Shown in pieces: positions 24,605 to 32,770 of a stretch of DNA of 64,000 nt. The DNA is from Acidobacteriaceae bacterium. Its GTDB lineage: Bacteria > Acidobacteriota > Terriglobia > Terriglobales > Acidobacteriaceae. The DNA is taken from positions 47,392 through 111,391 of the forward strand of contig PLDC01000002.1 in assembly GCA_003134995.1 (NCBI GenBank). Reading direction: 5' to 3'. Made by a program: the position numbers and the translations under genes. Each line of letters starts with the position of its first letter. Positions within the stretch are counted from its first letter, which is position 1. Below the pieces are notes generated by a model, which saw only the letters and a program-made list of their open reading frames with translations, did not search any database and was not told where the DNA came from.

Positions 24605-27600
24605 ATGAGTCGTGTTTCAACGAAGTTTGGGATGTTTACCGTTTGTCTGTTCTCTATGCTGCTGCTGATCGCAAATGTGTTCGCGCAAGAGACCACCGGC
24701 GGATTGCAAGGAACCGTAAAAGACCCCAGCGGTGCCGTGGTTTCCAATGCCAACGTCGAACTGACTGGCGTTGCGCAGTTGGGAAAAAAGAACCTTACGA
24801 CCGACAGCAGTGGATACTATCGCTTCGCCAACCTCGCGCCGGGCTCCTATACCGTCACCGTGAAGGCGTCGGGATTCTCCGAGTTGAAGCGCGAGGGCAT
24901 CGCGATTGAGATTGGCCACCTTCCCACTCTTGATCTGACTCTCTCAGTGGGCGCAGCGGGCACTGTGGTGGAAGTGACCGGTGAGGCGCCGATGGTGGAC
25001 GTCACCACAAACACAAACCAGACCAACGTCACGCAAGACGAGCTCAATAACGTCCCTCACGGGTACAGCTTCCAGTCGGTCATTCAATACGCGCCCATGG
25101 CCCGAAATGAACCTTTGGCCGGCGATTCGCTGGCGATGGGCGGAACCGGCGGCGCTATTCCCGGCAGCAGCAGCAATGGCTTCGCTAACGGGTACATGAT
25201 CGGCGGCTCGGCGGACTCAGAGAGTTCGTACCTGGTGGAGGGCCAAGACACGGAGAACGTTTCCGGCGGCGCTTCCCAGGCCCAGGTGCCCTTCGATTTC
25301 ATCCAGGAAGTACAGGTTAAGACTTCGGGTATTGAGGCCGAAAACGGCGGCGCTTTGGGCGGTGTGGTCAACGTGGTCATGAAGAAGGGCAGCAACGCCT
25401 ACCATGGTTCAATCTTCAGCTCGTATGAGGCCGCCGGCATGGACGGTTCTGAGAACCCTACCCTGCGTTACGACCCCAACGATGCGACTCCAAACCCCGT
25501 CACCGGCGAGAACAGTCCGCAGACCTACGTACCGCAGAGGGACGCATTTCACTATATTCAGCCCGGCGGCACCATCGGCGGGCCTATCCTGAAGGACCGC
25601 ATTTGGTTCTTCCTTGGCTTTGCGCCTTTGCTCCAGTCCATTGGAAGATCGGTAAACTTCACGCCCGCTGTCTTCCCAGGGAACTCATCGCTGGGCGAAC
25701 AGAACTTTAATGAGAACATCAGCCAGTTCTACAGTACGGCCCGGATTGATGCCGTGCTCAGTCAGAAGGTCCGGGTTTTTGGCTCCTGGCTGTATCAGTA
25801 CCAGCGTGAGACGGGTGCCCACCTGCCGGGACGCGATCCGATCGCCAGTCAATTTGCAGATAACTACCTGAACACGTCGATCAATACCCCGATCCAAGCG
25901 TACTCGAACGGCATCGGCTTTTCCCAGCCCAACTCCACCTATAACTTTGGCGCTGACATCACCCTTACGCCGAAGCTGGTTTCTACTACGCGCTTCGGAT
26001 ATTTCTTTACCAATTATCACGACTTCGGCTGGCCCACCAGCGGTAATGCCCTCTTTGTTATTGGATACGGGGGGTCGACGGATAACCTGGGCAACCCCAT
26101 GCCAAGCACGCTGCAACTGCCGAACGCATTCACCAATGCGTACGACCAAGCCTTCACCGACGTCAATGCGAGCAAGCACTATCAGTTTAACGAGGATTTC
26201 GCCTATTTTAAGGCCGGCTGGGCGGGAACTCATAACTTCAAGTTCGGTTATCAATACAACCGTTTATGGAACATTATCAGTCAGCACGGTAATGTCCCCC
26301 AAGTGGAGACGATAAATATCCCGGGCTACAACTATTCGCCGGCTACGGCCTACGGCGCTAGCCAGTGTGCCCTGCTTGACACGGATCCGTGGGGCATTTG
26401 CGCCGGCCAATACGGCCTTGCCATCAGCAGCGACTTTGCCACCATCCTGAAGAACAGCTCTGGAGGATTTGCACCCGCCATCGATAACAACCATGCCCTG
26501 TTCGCCCAGGATTCCTGGACAGTGGGGCATGGTCTAACTTTAAATCTCGGCGTCCGTGTGGAGAAAGAAAGCCTGCCGGTTCCCGCGGGAGTCGGAATTC
26601 CGGGAATCAAAGCCATCAATTTCGGGTGGGGTGACAAAATCGAGCCACGGCTGGGAGCTGCCTGGGGATCGCGGAGCGGCAAGGTGAAACTCTTTGGCAG
26701 CTATGGCGTGGTCAACGACGTCATGAAACTGTTGCTCGCTCAGAGTTCCTTTGGCGCGCAGTTATGGAATCAGTGCGTGTATCCGATCGGCCCGGATTCC
26801 GGCGGAACGTTCAATTATTCTGACGCAACCTTCCAGTTCATTCCCGGCGGCGTAGACCGTTCCTGCCCCTCAGGATCGGATAGCTCAGGGGCAAACTTCG
26901 CCGGTGGCGTAGTGCCGCAGGCCTTTACTGACGCTGGTACCGGCGTCCAGTTAATCGAAAACGTCAACCTCCGTCCCGAAGAGCCGGTCATGCCGAATCT
27001 GAAGCCTTACCGCCAGCATGAGGCCGTTGTCGGCGGGGATTATCAGATCAACAAAGACTGGGCATTCGAAGCGCGGTATGACCGCCGTCGTCTCGACCAC
27101 GTCATCGAAGACGCTTCACTGTCGGCTCCTTGCTGCTTCGAGTATTACAACATCGTGAACCCCGGTGAAGGAGTGAACAAGACCCTCGACGGCTATGCCA
27201 GCTATCTAAGGGGACTGGGCTCTGATTTCGGCGTTGGAGTTCCTGCGTTTGATCCAAATAATGGCTTCGATCCGACAGGCATCTGTCTGAATGGGGGCTG
27301 CCCGGACAACCCGAAGGCTATCCGTAACTATGACGGAGTGGAGCTGCGCTTAACCAAGGCGACCTCTAAAGGTTGGGCCGGAATGTTCAGCTACACGTGG
27401 AGCCGGCTGTGGGGCAACTACACCGGCCTGACCACCACCGACCAGATCGACGGAGGCATCACCGGACGCGACTCGCCCAACACCACGCGTGCGTTCGACG
27501 AGCCGATCTACTACTTCAGCTACACCGGCAAGTCGAACGCCGGGCCGTTGCCAACCGACCGCCCCAATGCCTTCAAGGGAAATGTTTACTACACCTTGCC

Positions 27601-28138
27601 GTCGAAGCTTGGCAAGACAACCATCGGCATCTTCCAGGTTGCCTATCAGGGTAGCCCGATGAGTTCATGGGCTAATATTGGATATGGCGGGGAGACAATC
27701 GAAGGTACGTATATCTGGGGCCACGGCAACTGGGTCAATGCTACTACTGACCCGTCAACAGGGGCAGTAACATTCGGCAACCCTTATGCGCGCCGGACTC
27801 CGTGGTTTATCCAGACCGACTTGAACGCGCAGCACGCGTTCAAAGTCAACCATAACAATGACCGCGAGGAACTCACCATTTCGGGCACGCTAACCAACTT
27901 GCTCAACCAGCACTCTGTGGTTTCATACTGGGGAGGCCTCGACTCGGATTGGCTCAACGCCACCTTATTCGATGGCCAGATCTTCACCGGAGCTCCCTTC
28001 TACAAGGAAGTCGAGACAGGGTACAACCCGCAGGCGGTCGCCAATCAGTACGGACTGATACAGAACTCACAGTACGGTTTGCCGAACGTGTGGCAGGCGA
28101 CGCGCAATATCCGCCTGTCGGCGAAGTTCACCTTCTAA
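24605..28138 (+). CDS. Oar-like TonB-dependent receptor with carboxypeptidase-regulatory-like domain
   Basis: This 1177-residue outer-membrane receptor has a signal peptide (MFTVCLFSMLLLIANVFAQ), then a regulatory Ig-like domain (TTGGLQGTVKDPSGAVVSNANVELTG, DSSGYYRFANLAPGSYTVTVKASGF). The plug segment carries GAAGTVVEVTGEAPMVDV, ESSYLVEGQDTENVSG, FIQEVQVKTSGIEAENGGALGGVVNVVMKKGSN and GGTIGGPILKDRIWFFLGF; a barrel follows, ending in SAKFTF. It differs substantially from the receptor encoded just upstream, so the pair is not a recent duplication. The substrate is unknown. A hairpin terminator lies 18 bases downstream. Confidence 0.93.
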   Translation: MSRVSTKFGMFTVCLFSMLLLIANVFAQETTGGLQGTVKDPSGAVVSNANVELTGVAQLGKKNLTTDSSGYYRFANLAPGSYTVTVKASGFSELKREGIAIEIGHLPTLDLTLSVGAAGTVVEVTGEAPMVDVTTNTNQTNVTQDELNNVPHGYSFQSVIQYAPMARNEPLAGDSLAMGGTGGAIPGSSSNGFANGYMIGGSADSESSYLVEGQDTENVSGGASQAQVPFDFIQEVQVKTSGIEAENGGALGGVVNVVMKKGSNAYHGSIFSSYEAAGMDGSENPTLRYDPNDATPNPVTGENSPQTYVPQRDAFHYIQPGGTIGGPILKDRIWFFLGFAPLLQSIGRSVNFTPAVFPGNSSLGEQNFNENISQFYSTARIDAVLSQKVRVFGSWLYQYQRETGAHLPGRDPIASQFADNYLNTSINTPIQAYSNGIGFSQPNSTYNFGADITLTPKLVSTTRFGYFFTNYHDFGWPTSGNALFVIGYGGSTDNLGNPMPSTLQLPNAFTNAYDQAFTDVNASKHYQFNEDFAYFKAGWAGTHNFKFGYQYNRLWNIISQHGNVPQVETINIPGYNYSPATAYGASQCALLDTDPWGICAGQYGLAISSDFATILKNSSGGFAPAIDNNHALFAQDSWTVGHGLTLNLGVRVEKESLPVPAGVGIPGIKAINFGWGDKIEPRLGAAWGSRSGKVKLFGSYGVVNDVMKLLLAQSSFGAQLWNQCVYPIGPDSGGTFNYSDATFQFIPGGVDRSCPSGSDSSGANFAGGVVPQAFTDAGTGVQLIENVNLRPEEPVMPNLKPYRQHEAVVGGDYQINKDWAFEARYDRRRLDHVIEDASLSAPCCFEYYNIVNPGEGVNKTLDGYASYLRGLGSDFGVGVPAFDPNNGFDPTGICLNGGCPDNPKAIRNYDGVELRLTKATSKGWAGMFSYTWSRLWGNYTGLTTTDQIDGGITGRDSPNTTRAFDEPIYYFSYTGKSNAGPLPTDRPNAFKGNVYYTLPSKLGKTTIGIFQVAYQGSPMSSWANIGYGGETIEGTYIWGHGNWVNATTDPSTGAVTFGNPYARRTPWFIQTDLNAQHAFKVNHNNDREELTISGTLTNLLNQHSVVSYWGGLDSDWLNATLFDGQIFTGAPFYKEVETGYNPQAVANQYGLIQNSQYGLPNVWQATRNIRLSAKFTF

Positions 28139-28156
28139 GCGAGCTGCATAAACCCT

Positions 28157-28191
28157 TAAGGGAGCCGGAATTCCGGCTCCCTTATTTTTTT
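28157..28191 (+). terminator. Rho-independent terminator
   Basis: TAAGGGAGCCGGAA and TTCCGGCTCCCTTA form a perfect 14-bp palindrome followed by a run of seven T. It ends the receptor transcript and lies just before the convergent PuuD-like gene. Confidence 0.92.
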
Positions 28192-28211
28192 GTTTATTTG
28201 AGGCGCGTCGA

Positions 28212-29015
28212 TTACTTGCCGAAGATGGGGTAGTGGCTGGCGGCGCCCATGAAGAACAGCATTACTATTGACAGGTAGGCATTGGCGCGGCTTACCAGGA
28301 AGGCTTGTCTCGCCATGGCTTTGGCTTTGTCGGGCATGGGGGTGCCGTTGGTGGCGTTGTCGCGGGTCCATTGAATCAGGCGTTTCTGGATTCGCCAGAT
28401 AACTCCCCAGACGTTCAGCAGCATGACCCAGCCGATACCGCCGCCGATGCCGATGGCTAGCAGGCGGTTACTCTCCCAGCCGTGGGTGTTCAGGCTCAGG
28501 AAGAGCCACGCTGCGCCCGCTACCACCACTGCGTAGACCACGCCTACGAATGCGCCGTTGTCGAAGATTCCTTTGCCGGGGATCAGGATGGCGTAGAGAA
28601 TGCCCCAGACGATTGTCCAGATCAGGAAGAAGCTGCCCATCACAAGGCCGTGGGAGGGATTCAATCCCAGGCTTTGGGCGTTGTGGACATCGGCACCGAC
28701 GATGAATTCCCAGTAGGCAATTCCGGCGAGCACCGTGAGCGCCGCCGACATCCGGAACCACATCAGGGCGCGCGTCATGAGTGCGGGCATGACTTTGCCT
28801 TTGGTGGCGGCGTCGAGTTCTTTCATGAGCGGGACGTTGACCAGGTTGAAGAAATAGAGCAGGCCGATCCAGGTGATGCCGGCGAGAAAGTGGATCCAGC
28901 GCAGCAGCATCTCGATGTTGGTTTTAATATCCGACGGAAAGTTGATTTGTGGAGCGTTAATTTGTAGAGCGTTGATTTCGTGAGTCAGCCAAGTTGCGAG
29001 AGCGGCGCTTGCCAT
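28212..29015 (-). CDS. PuuD-like (urate oxidase N-terminal family) multi-helix membrane protein
   Basis: This 267-residue integral membrane protein has about seven hydrophobic helices: IHFLAGITWIGLLYFFNLVNVP, ALTVLAGIAYWEFIV, GSFFLIWTIVWGILYAIL, GVVYAVVVAGAAWLFL, GGGIGWVMLLNVWGVIW and LSIVMLFFMGAASHYPIFG. The RWIHFLAGITWIGLLYF start and conserved histidines match the PuuD membrane domain found in some urate oxidases and in cytochrome-c-like fusions; this protein has no fused C-terminal haem domain. AGGAGG precedes ATG 29015. Residues ~13-27 carry a small in-frame 15-bp tandem repeat. Confidence 0.75.
   Translation of the reverse strand: MASAALATWLTHEINALQINAPQINFPSDIKTNIEMLLRWIHFLAGITWIGLLYFFNLVNVPLMKELDAATKGKVMPALMTRALMWFRMSAALTVLAGIAYWEFIVGADVHNAQSLGLNPSHGLVMGSFFLIWTIVWGILYAILIPGKGIFDNGAFVGVVYAVVVAGAAWLFLSLNTHGWESNRLLAIGIGGGIGWVMLLNVWGVIWRIQKRLIQWTRDNATNGTPMPDKAKAMARQAFLVSRANAYLSIVMLFFMGAASHYPIFGK
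28936..28982. repeat. 15-bp tandem repeat in the N-terminus of the PuuD-like gene
   Basis: Three consecutive 15-bp units of GTT(G/A)ATTTGTGGAGC type encode the five-residue repeat EINAL/QINAP/QINFP. Because 15 is a multiple of three the repeat number can change without a frameshift. Confidence 0.7.
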
Positions 29016-29349
29016 GATGCCTCCTAAGAATTTCACCAATGGGCGAAAGGCCCACGCCGGGATTGTACACAACGGGTAAGAAGCCTGACGGAACGAAACC
29101 TTTACGCTGTTTAAGAAAAGGCAACTAATCGCAAGTTACGGGTTGAAAAGAGTGGTGGGAAACCGTATCGTACTCACAGCTACCTGCCGGGCGGCGACGT
29201 CTGAACTAGACGGCGAGGAGGCAGGTTGTCCCCCCGTGTTTCCTCGAGGCGGAAAGTCCGCGAGGAACATGCTGTTGCATTGAGCTTGCCCTGATACTGC
29301 GGAAGGGGCGAGATGTGTGTTTCAAGTACAGAACCTAAGGAGATCGGCT
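29016..29349 (+). other. Gene-free spacer (334 bp) upstream of hfq
   Basis: It carries the divergent 5' ends of the PuuD-like gene and hfq. The half nearer hfq can fold into two consecutive hairpins (29182-29267) and contains GCCCTGATACTGCGGAAGGGG, a variant of the CCCTGAGC repeat seen at 12.68 kb. No promoter was assigned. Confidence 0.5.
29182..29267 (+). promoter_or_regulatory. Possible structured leader of hfq (two hairpins)
   Basis: ACCTGCC (29182-29188) pairs with GGCAGGT (29220-29226), enclosing a CGTCT/AGACG stem (29198-29202 with 29208-29212). A second hairpin forms between GTTTCCTCG and GCGAGGAAC (29238-29267). It could be an hfq 5' leader structure or a small RNA; no known family was matched. 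Confidence 0.35.
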
Positions 29350-29706
29350 ATGGAAAGTGGCAAGCCGGCGCAGAACATCCAGGATTCCTTCCTGAACACG
29401 GCCCGCAAGGAGCGGTTAAGCATCACCATTTACCTGCTGAGCGGAGTGAAATTGACGGGCCGGATTCGTTCCTTTGACAAGTATTCTGTGGTGCTGGAGG
29501 CCAACGGACAGGAGCAATTGATCTTCAAGCACGCCATCTCGACCGTGGTGATGGGGCGAACCGTGTCCCATGGCGCGCACCTGGCGCATACGGAGGCCAA
29601 GGTTGCGGCTGTGCCCGTGGCGGCGTCAACGTCGACGTCGGTGCCATCATCGTCACCTGCGCCGGTATCGGCATCGGCGGCTAGCGCTTCAGGCACCGAA
29701 GGGTAA
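29350..29706 (+). CDS. hfq: RNA chaperone Hfq
   Basis: Hfq forms a hexameric Sm-like ring that pairs small RNAs with mRNAs. The Sm1 motif [28 protein letters not shown] and the Sm2 motif [14 protein letters not shown] (with the KH dipeptide) are intact in residues ~12-65. At 118 residues it is longer than many Hfq proteins because of a C-terminal low-complexity tail of Ala, Ser, Val and Pro ([21 protein letters not shown]). AAGGAG lies 8 bases upstream of ATG 29350. hflX follows after 12 bases, the classic hfq-hflX pairing. Confidence 0.95.
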   Translation: MESGKPAQNIQDSFLNTARKERLSITIYLLSGVKLTGRIRSFDKYSVVLEANGQEQLIFKHAISTVVMGRTVSHGAHLAHTEAKVAAVPVAASTSTSVPSSSPAPVSASAASASGTEG

Positions 29707-29718
29707 GGCTTTTTCGGC

Positions 29719-31209
29719 TTGCGCAGTTCTCATCCCAAGAAGACCCGCGACCGCGCGTCCGCAGACGGACGTGTGACTTTTGGCGCGCAGTCAGCGGGCA
29801 ACGACAAAGATAAAAGAGACTTGCAGGAGCGCGCGTTTCTGGTAGGGATTGATGTGCGCACGCGCGGCCGCAGCGCGAAGGGGACGGTCACCGCACAGGC
29901 CCAGGCGGCGCGCGATGCGGCTTCGGCTGCGCCACCGAGTGGTAATTTTTCTGCTTCGGGAAAGCCCAGCAACAAACCTACTAATAAACCCAGCATTCCA
30001 GAGTTCGATGCCGAGGAATCGCTGGCGGAGCTGAGCACACTTGCGGAAAGCGCTGGCGCGAAAGTTGTCGGCGAAATTCTGCAGCGGCGCGACCGGCCTG
30101 ATCCTGCAACTCTGATCGGCGGAGGCAAGCTCGAGGAAATTGCCGGCGCGGCCGCGTCGGTGAATGCCGACCTTCTTCTATTCGATCACGACCTCACTGC
30201 TTCGCAACAGCGCAACATTGAAAAAATTGTTCAGCGGCGCGTGATCGACCGCACGCAACTCATTCTCGACATTTTTGCGCGGCACGCGCGCACGCGGGAA
30301 GGCCAGTTGCAGGTGGAACTGGCGCAGTTGCATTACCTGATGCCGCGGCTGGCGGGGCGCGGCGTTGAGATGTCGCAACTCGGCGGCGGCATTGGCACGC
30401 GCGGTCCCGGTGAAACGCAGCTGGAAACCGATCGGCGAAAAATTGCCCGTCGCGTGCGTCATGTTGAGCAGCAACTGGAAAATGTTCGGCGCACGCGGGC
30501 GCAGCAGCGCCAGCGGCGGGAATCGGCTCCGGTGGCGACCGTGGCGCTGGTGGGATATACGAATGCGGGCAAGTCAACGCTATTCAATGCACTGACACGG
30601 GCCGCAGTGCTCGCTTCGCCGCGCATGTTTGCAACACTCGATCCGACGATTCGCGCGGTGGTGCTGCCTTCGAAGCGCAAGATTCTGATGTCGGACACAG
30701 TGGGATTCATTCGCAATCTGCCGCACACGCTGGTCGAATCATTTCGCGCCACTCTGGAAGAGGTGCAGCGGGCCTCGCTGATTCTGCATGTATCGGATGC
30801 GAGCAGCAGGCTCTCGGCGGAGCAGGACGCGCAGGTGGAGATCGTCCTGAAAGAATTGGAAGCGGAGAAAAAGCCGCGGCTGCGCGTAATGAATAAAGTG
30901 GATCTGCTGGATGTGGAGGTAGCCGCGGGGCTCGTCACCGGTGCCGCGCCCGATGCAAAGACGGTGTATGTTTCCGCGGCCGAAGGCACTGGACTGGATC
31001 GATTGCTGGCGCGCATTGATTCGATGATTGAAGAAGACCCGGTCAGCCGCGTGCATCTGCGCGTGCCGCAGAAGGAAGGGAAGACACTGGCGATGCTTGA
31101 AGCCAAGGCGCGGATTTATTCGCGGGCATATAAGGATGGCGCAGTGGTGCTGGAGGTCGAGGCGCCTGAATCGGTGGTGCGCAAGGTTAGGCAGTGGATA
31201 GCGGACTAG
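29719..31209 (+). CDS. hflX: GTPase HflX
   Basis: HflX is a ribosome-associated GTPase that splits stalled ribosomes. The N-terminal HflX domain (residues ~95-270) carries LAESAGAKVVGEILQRR, TLIGGGKLEEI, FDHDLTASQQRNIEK and GGGIGTRGPGETQLETDRR. The G domain follows with Walker A GYTNAGKST (279-287), the switch motif SDTVGFIRNLPH, and NKVD. The start is uncertain: TTG 29719 is used, GTG 29773 is also plausible. A linker of ~35 residues (KPSNKPTNKPS) separates a short N-terminal piece from the core. It is co-transcribed with hfq. Confidence 0.93.
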   Translation: MRSSHPKKTRDRASADGRVTFGAQSAGNDKDKRDLQERAFLVGIDVRTRGRSAKGTVTAQAQAARDAASAAPPSGNFSASGKPSNKPTNKPSIPEFDAEESLAELSTLAESAGAKVVGEILQRRDRPDPATLIGGGKLEEIAGAAASVNADLLLFDHDLTASQQRNIEKIVQRRVIDRTQLILDIFARHARTREGQLQVELAQLHYLMPRLAGRGVEMSQLGGGIGTRGPGETQLETDRRKIARRVRHVEQQLENVRRTRAQQRQRRESAPVATVALVGYTNAGKSTLFNALTRAAVLASPRMFATLDPTIRAVVLPSKRKILMSDTVGFIRNLPHTLVESFRATLEEVQRASLILHVSDASSRLSAEQDAQVEIVLKELEAEKKPRLRVMNKVDLLDVEVAAGLVTGAAPDAKTVYVSAAEGTGLDRLLARIDSMIEEDPVSRVHLRVPQKEGKTLAMLEAKARIYSRAYKDGAVVLEVEAPESVVRKVRQWIAD

Positions 31210-31247
31210 TTGCGCGTCCGATCCCTTCGCTTGTGGCGAACCCGCGA

Positions 31248-31886
31248 TCAGAAGTGGTCGCCGACCTGGTCGAGTTCTTCAATGCCCAGGATCGAGTTGT
31301 AGAGCACGCTCTTTCGGTTCTGGCTCTGGGGCAGTCCGTAGTAGAGGATGCCGATATCTTTCGTGACCATCTTGCGTAGGCGTGTCTCCGGCACATTCAC
31401 GCCCAAGGACTCACCGGTATAGGGAAGGCTCATGCGGGCAGTCGAGACGACGGCTGCGCGCGCGTTTGCTGTTCTCCAGCCGAATGCGAACCGCCAGTGC
31501 TGCGAGGTCGGGTAGATGTCCTCGGAAGTGAAGCCGATCAGAATTGCTTTCGGGTCGGTGGCGTATTCGGGAACGTCTCTTCGCACGCTGGCAACCAGGT
31601 TCTCTGCCATCAGTTGCCCGCGGGATTCGTCTCTTGTCGCGGGATCCACAGGGATGCTGTTTAGGACGGCGATTTCGAGGTTATATTGTTCACGGTAATA
31701 CTGAACCAGCGGCTGAATTTGCTTCGCAGGGAAATCTGCGATTGGGACAAAGTAGATCTTGCTGCCTTCGATCTGGGGCGCGAGCGAGGCGGATGCACTG
31801 GCGGGTTGTGTCGACGATCTTGTGTAGGCTACCCAGCCCACTATCAGAGCGATTAGGCCGAGCAGCATCACCAATGCACGGTTCAA
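31248..31886 (-). CDS. Membrane-anchored protein, distantly archaemetzincin-like without a zinc motif
   Basis: This 212-residue protein has one N-terminal transmembrane anchor (ALVMLLGLIALIVGWVAY). An extracytoplasmic domain follows: IYFVPIADFPAKQIQPLVQYYREQYNLEIAVL, GQLMAENLVASVR, AILIGFTSEDIYP, AAVVSTARMSLP, RKMVTKDIGILYYGLPQ and SVLYNSILGIEELDQVG. The strand pattern recalls archaemetzincin-like predicted proteases, but no HEXXH sequence is present, so catalysis is doubtful. The family assignment is tentative. Confidence 0.6.
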   Translation of the reverse strand: MNRALVMLLGLIALIVGWVAYTRSSTQPASASASLAPQIEGSKIYFVPIADFPAKQIQPLVQYYREQYNLEIAVLNSIPVDPATRDESRGQLMAENLVASVRRDVPEYATDPKAILIGFTSEDIYPTSQHWRFAFGWRTANARAAVVSTARMSLPYTGESLGVNVPETRLRKMVTKDIGILYYGLPQSQNRKSVLYNSILGIEELDQVGDHF

Positions 31887-32014
31887 GAAAAATCTCCCCC
31901 AAAACTCATTCAGGTGCAGAAATTGGATTAGAGCACGAAAAGTGTCTGCGAGAGGTTGGAAAACCGGCTAAGGCGTTACGAAGGTCAGACGAGTCGATCA
32001 GAGCGCAGAATTTA

Positions 32015-32082
32015 AATGGGCCGGCAACCAAGAAGCGGTGACATTCCTTGGCTATCGGCCCATTCGATCCTGAATTGGATCG
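32015..32082 (+). promoter_or_regulatory. Tandem hairpins, possible structured RNA
   Basis: AATGGGCC (32015-32022) pairs with GGCCCATT (32057-32064), enclosing CCAAG/CTTGG (32028-32032 with 32047-32051). Next to it CGATCC and GGATCG (32065-32082) form a second stem with a 6-base loop. They sit immediately 5' of a perfect Shine-Dalgarno. Confidence 0.4.
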
Positions 32083-32096
32083 GAGGTGATAGTTCA

Positions 32097-32210
32097 ATGC
32101 TAATCCTCTTTAGCGGGAAGTCAAGGGCTGTTTGCAGATTTCTGCATGGGACTTCGAACGCGGCGCGGCGGGCGGATTCTGCCCATTTTGAAACACAGTT
32201 GCGTTGTTAA
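32097..32210 (+). CDS. Possible small protein or leader peptide (37 residues)
   Basis: ATG 32097 is preceded by GGAGGTGAT (32082-32090), a nine-base match to the 16S anti-Shine-Dalgarno, at a 6-base spacing. The product would be MLILFSGKSRAVCRFLHGTS followed by a basic, cysteine-containing end. There is no homology basis; the ribosome-binding site and upstream hairpins are the only support. It lies before the atp promoter. Confidence 0.35.
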   Translation: MLILFSGKSRAVCRFLHGTSNAARRADSAHFETQLRC

Positions 32211-32238
32211 CAATCCTGTGAAAATCGCGCTCTGTGCG

Positions 32239-32267
32239 TTGACATAAACTGGTGCGGACGTTAGACT
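32239..32267 (+). promoter_or_regulatory. Putative sigma-70-like promoter of the atp cluster
   Basis: Perfect TTGACA (32239-32244), a 17-base spacer and TAGACT (32262-32267, 4/6 match to TATAAT) lie ~45 bases upstream of the first atp gene. Confidence 0.5.
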
Positions 32268-32310
32268 TAACAGTTTTCATAGCCCTCATTTTCCTGTACA
32301 GCAGCACTCA

Positions 32311-32766
32311 ATGGATGAAACTTTACGACAGCTAGGCGAATTACTGCTCGGGTCTGTGCCCACGGTAATTCTGCTGGCGCTCCTTTATTTGCTCTATGCC
32401 GTGATCGTTCACAAGCCTTTGGCGCGCGTGCTTGCGGAACGGCGCAGCAAGACGGAAGGTGCGGTCGAGAAGTCGCGGGCCGACTTTGCGGCGGCGGAGG
32501 CGCGCACCTCCGAATACGAGCAGCGGCTGCGCGAGGCGCGGGCGACGGTGTTCCGCGCGCAGGAGGCTTGGCGTAAGGCTGCGCTGGATGCCCGTACCGC
32601 TGCCTTGAATGACGCTCGCAAGAAGGCTCAAGAGAAGGTGCAGGCCGCGAGGGCTGACATCGAGAAAGATCGCGAGGCAGCGCAGTCCGGGTTGCAGGGT
32701 GAGGCGCAGGCGCTAGCCGCCGAGATCATACGGCGCGTGCTCGAGCCGGCTGGAGCGGGACGCTGA
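32311..32766 (+). CDS. atpF: ATP synthase F0 subunit b (first copy, b'-like)
   Basis: This 151-residue subunit has one N-terminal transmembrane helix (SVPTVILLALLYLLYAVIV, ~15-33), KPLARVLAERR at the membrane exit, and a long charged coiled coil to the end. This is the usual b/b' peripheral stalk shape connecting F0 to F1. It is the first gene of the cluster and is followed after four bases by a second, larger b-type gene, so the stalk is probably a heterodimer. The a and c subunit genes are not next to it. Confidence 0.88.
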   Translation: MDETLRQLGELLLGSVPTVILLALLYLLYAVIVHKPLARVLAERRSKTEGAVEKSRADFAAAEARTSEYEQRLREARATVFRAQEAWRKAALDARTAALNDARKKAQEKVQAARADIEKDREAAQSGLQGEAQALAAEIIRRVLEPAGAGR

Positions 32767-32770
32767 CGCA

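Larger units (their letters stand above)
31887..32310. other. Divergent intergenic region upstream of the atp cluster
   Basis: 424 bases separate the minus-strand anchored protein from atpF'. The region contains two adjacent hairpins (32015-32082), a perfect Shine-Dalgarno with a 37-codon frame, and a promoter for the atp genes at 32239. Nothing else was recognised. Confidence 0.5.

Noticed and set aside
20339..28138. Recent duplication of adjacent TonB receptor genes
   Set aside because: The two proteins differ throughout, including signal peptide, plug and barrel sequence, so they are not recent copies.
29160..29310. tRNA or tmRNA gene upstream of hfq
   Set aside because: The hairpins do not give a cloverleaf, and no T-loop GTTCRA motif or CCA end is present.
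31248..31886. Active archaemetzincin protease
   Set aside because: No HEXXH zinc-binding motif is present in the protein, so only a distant fold resemblance is reported.
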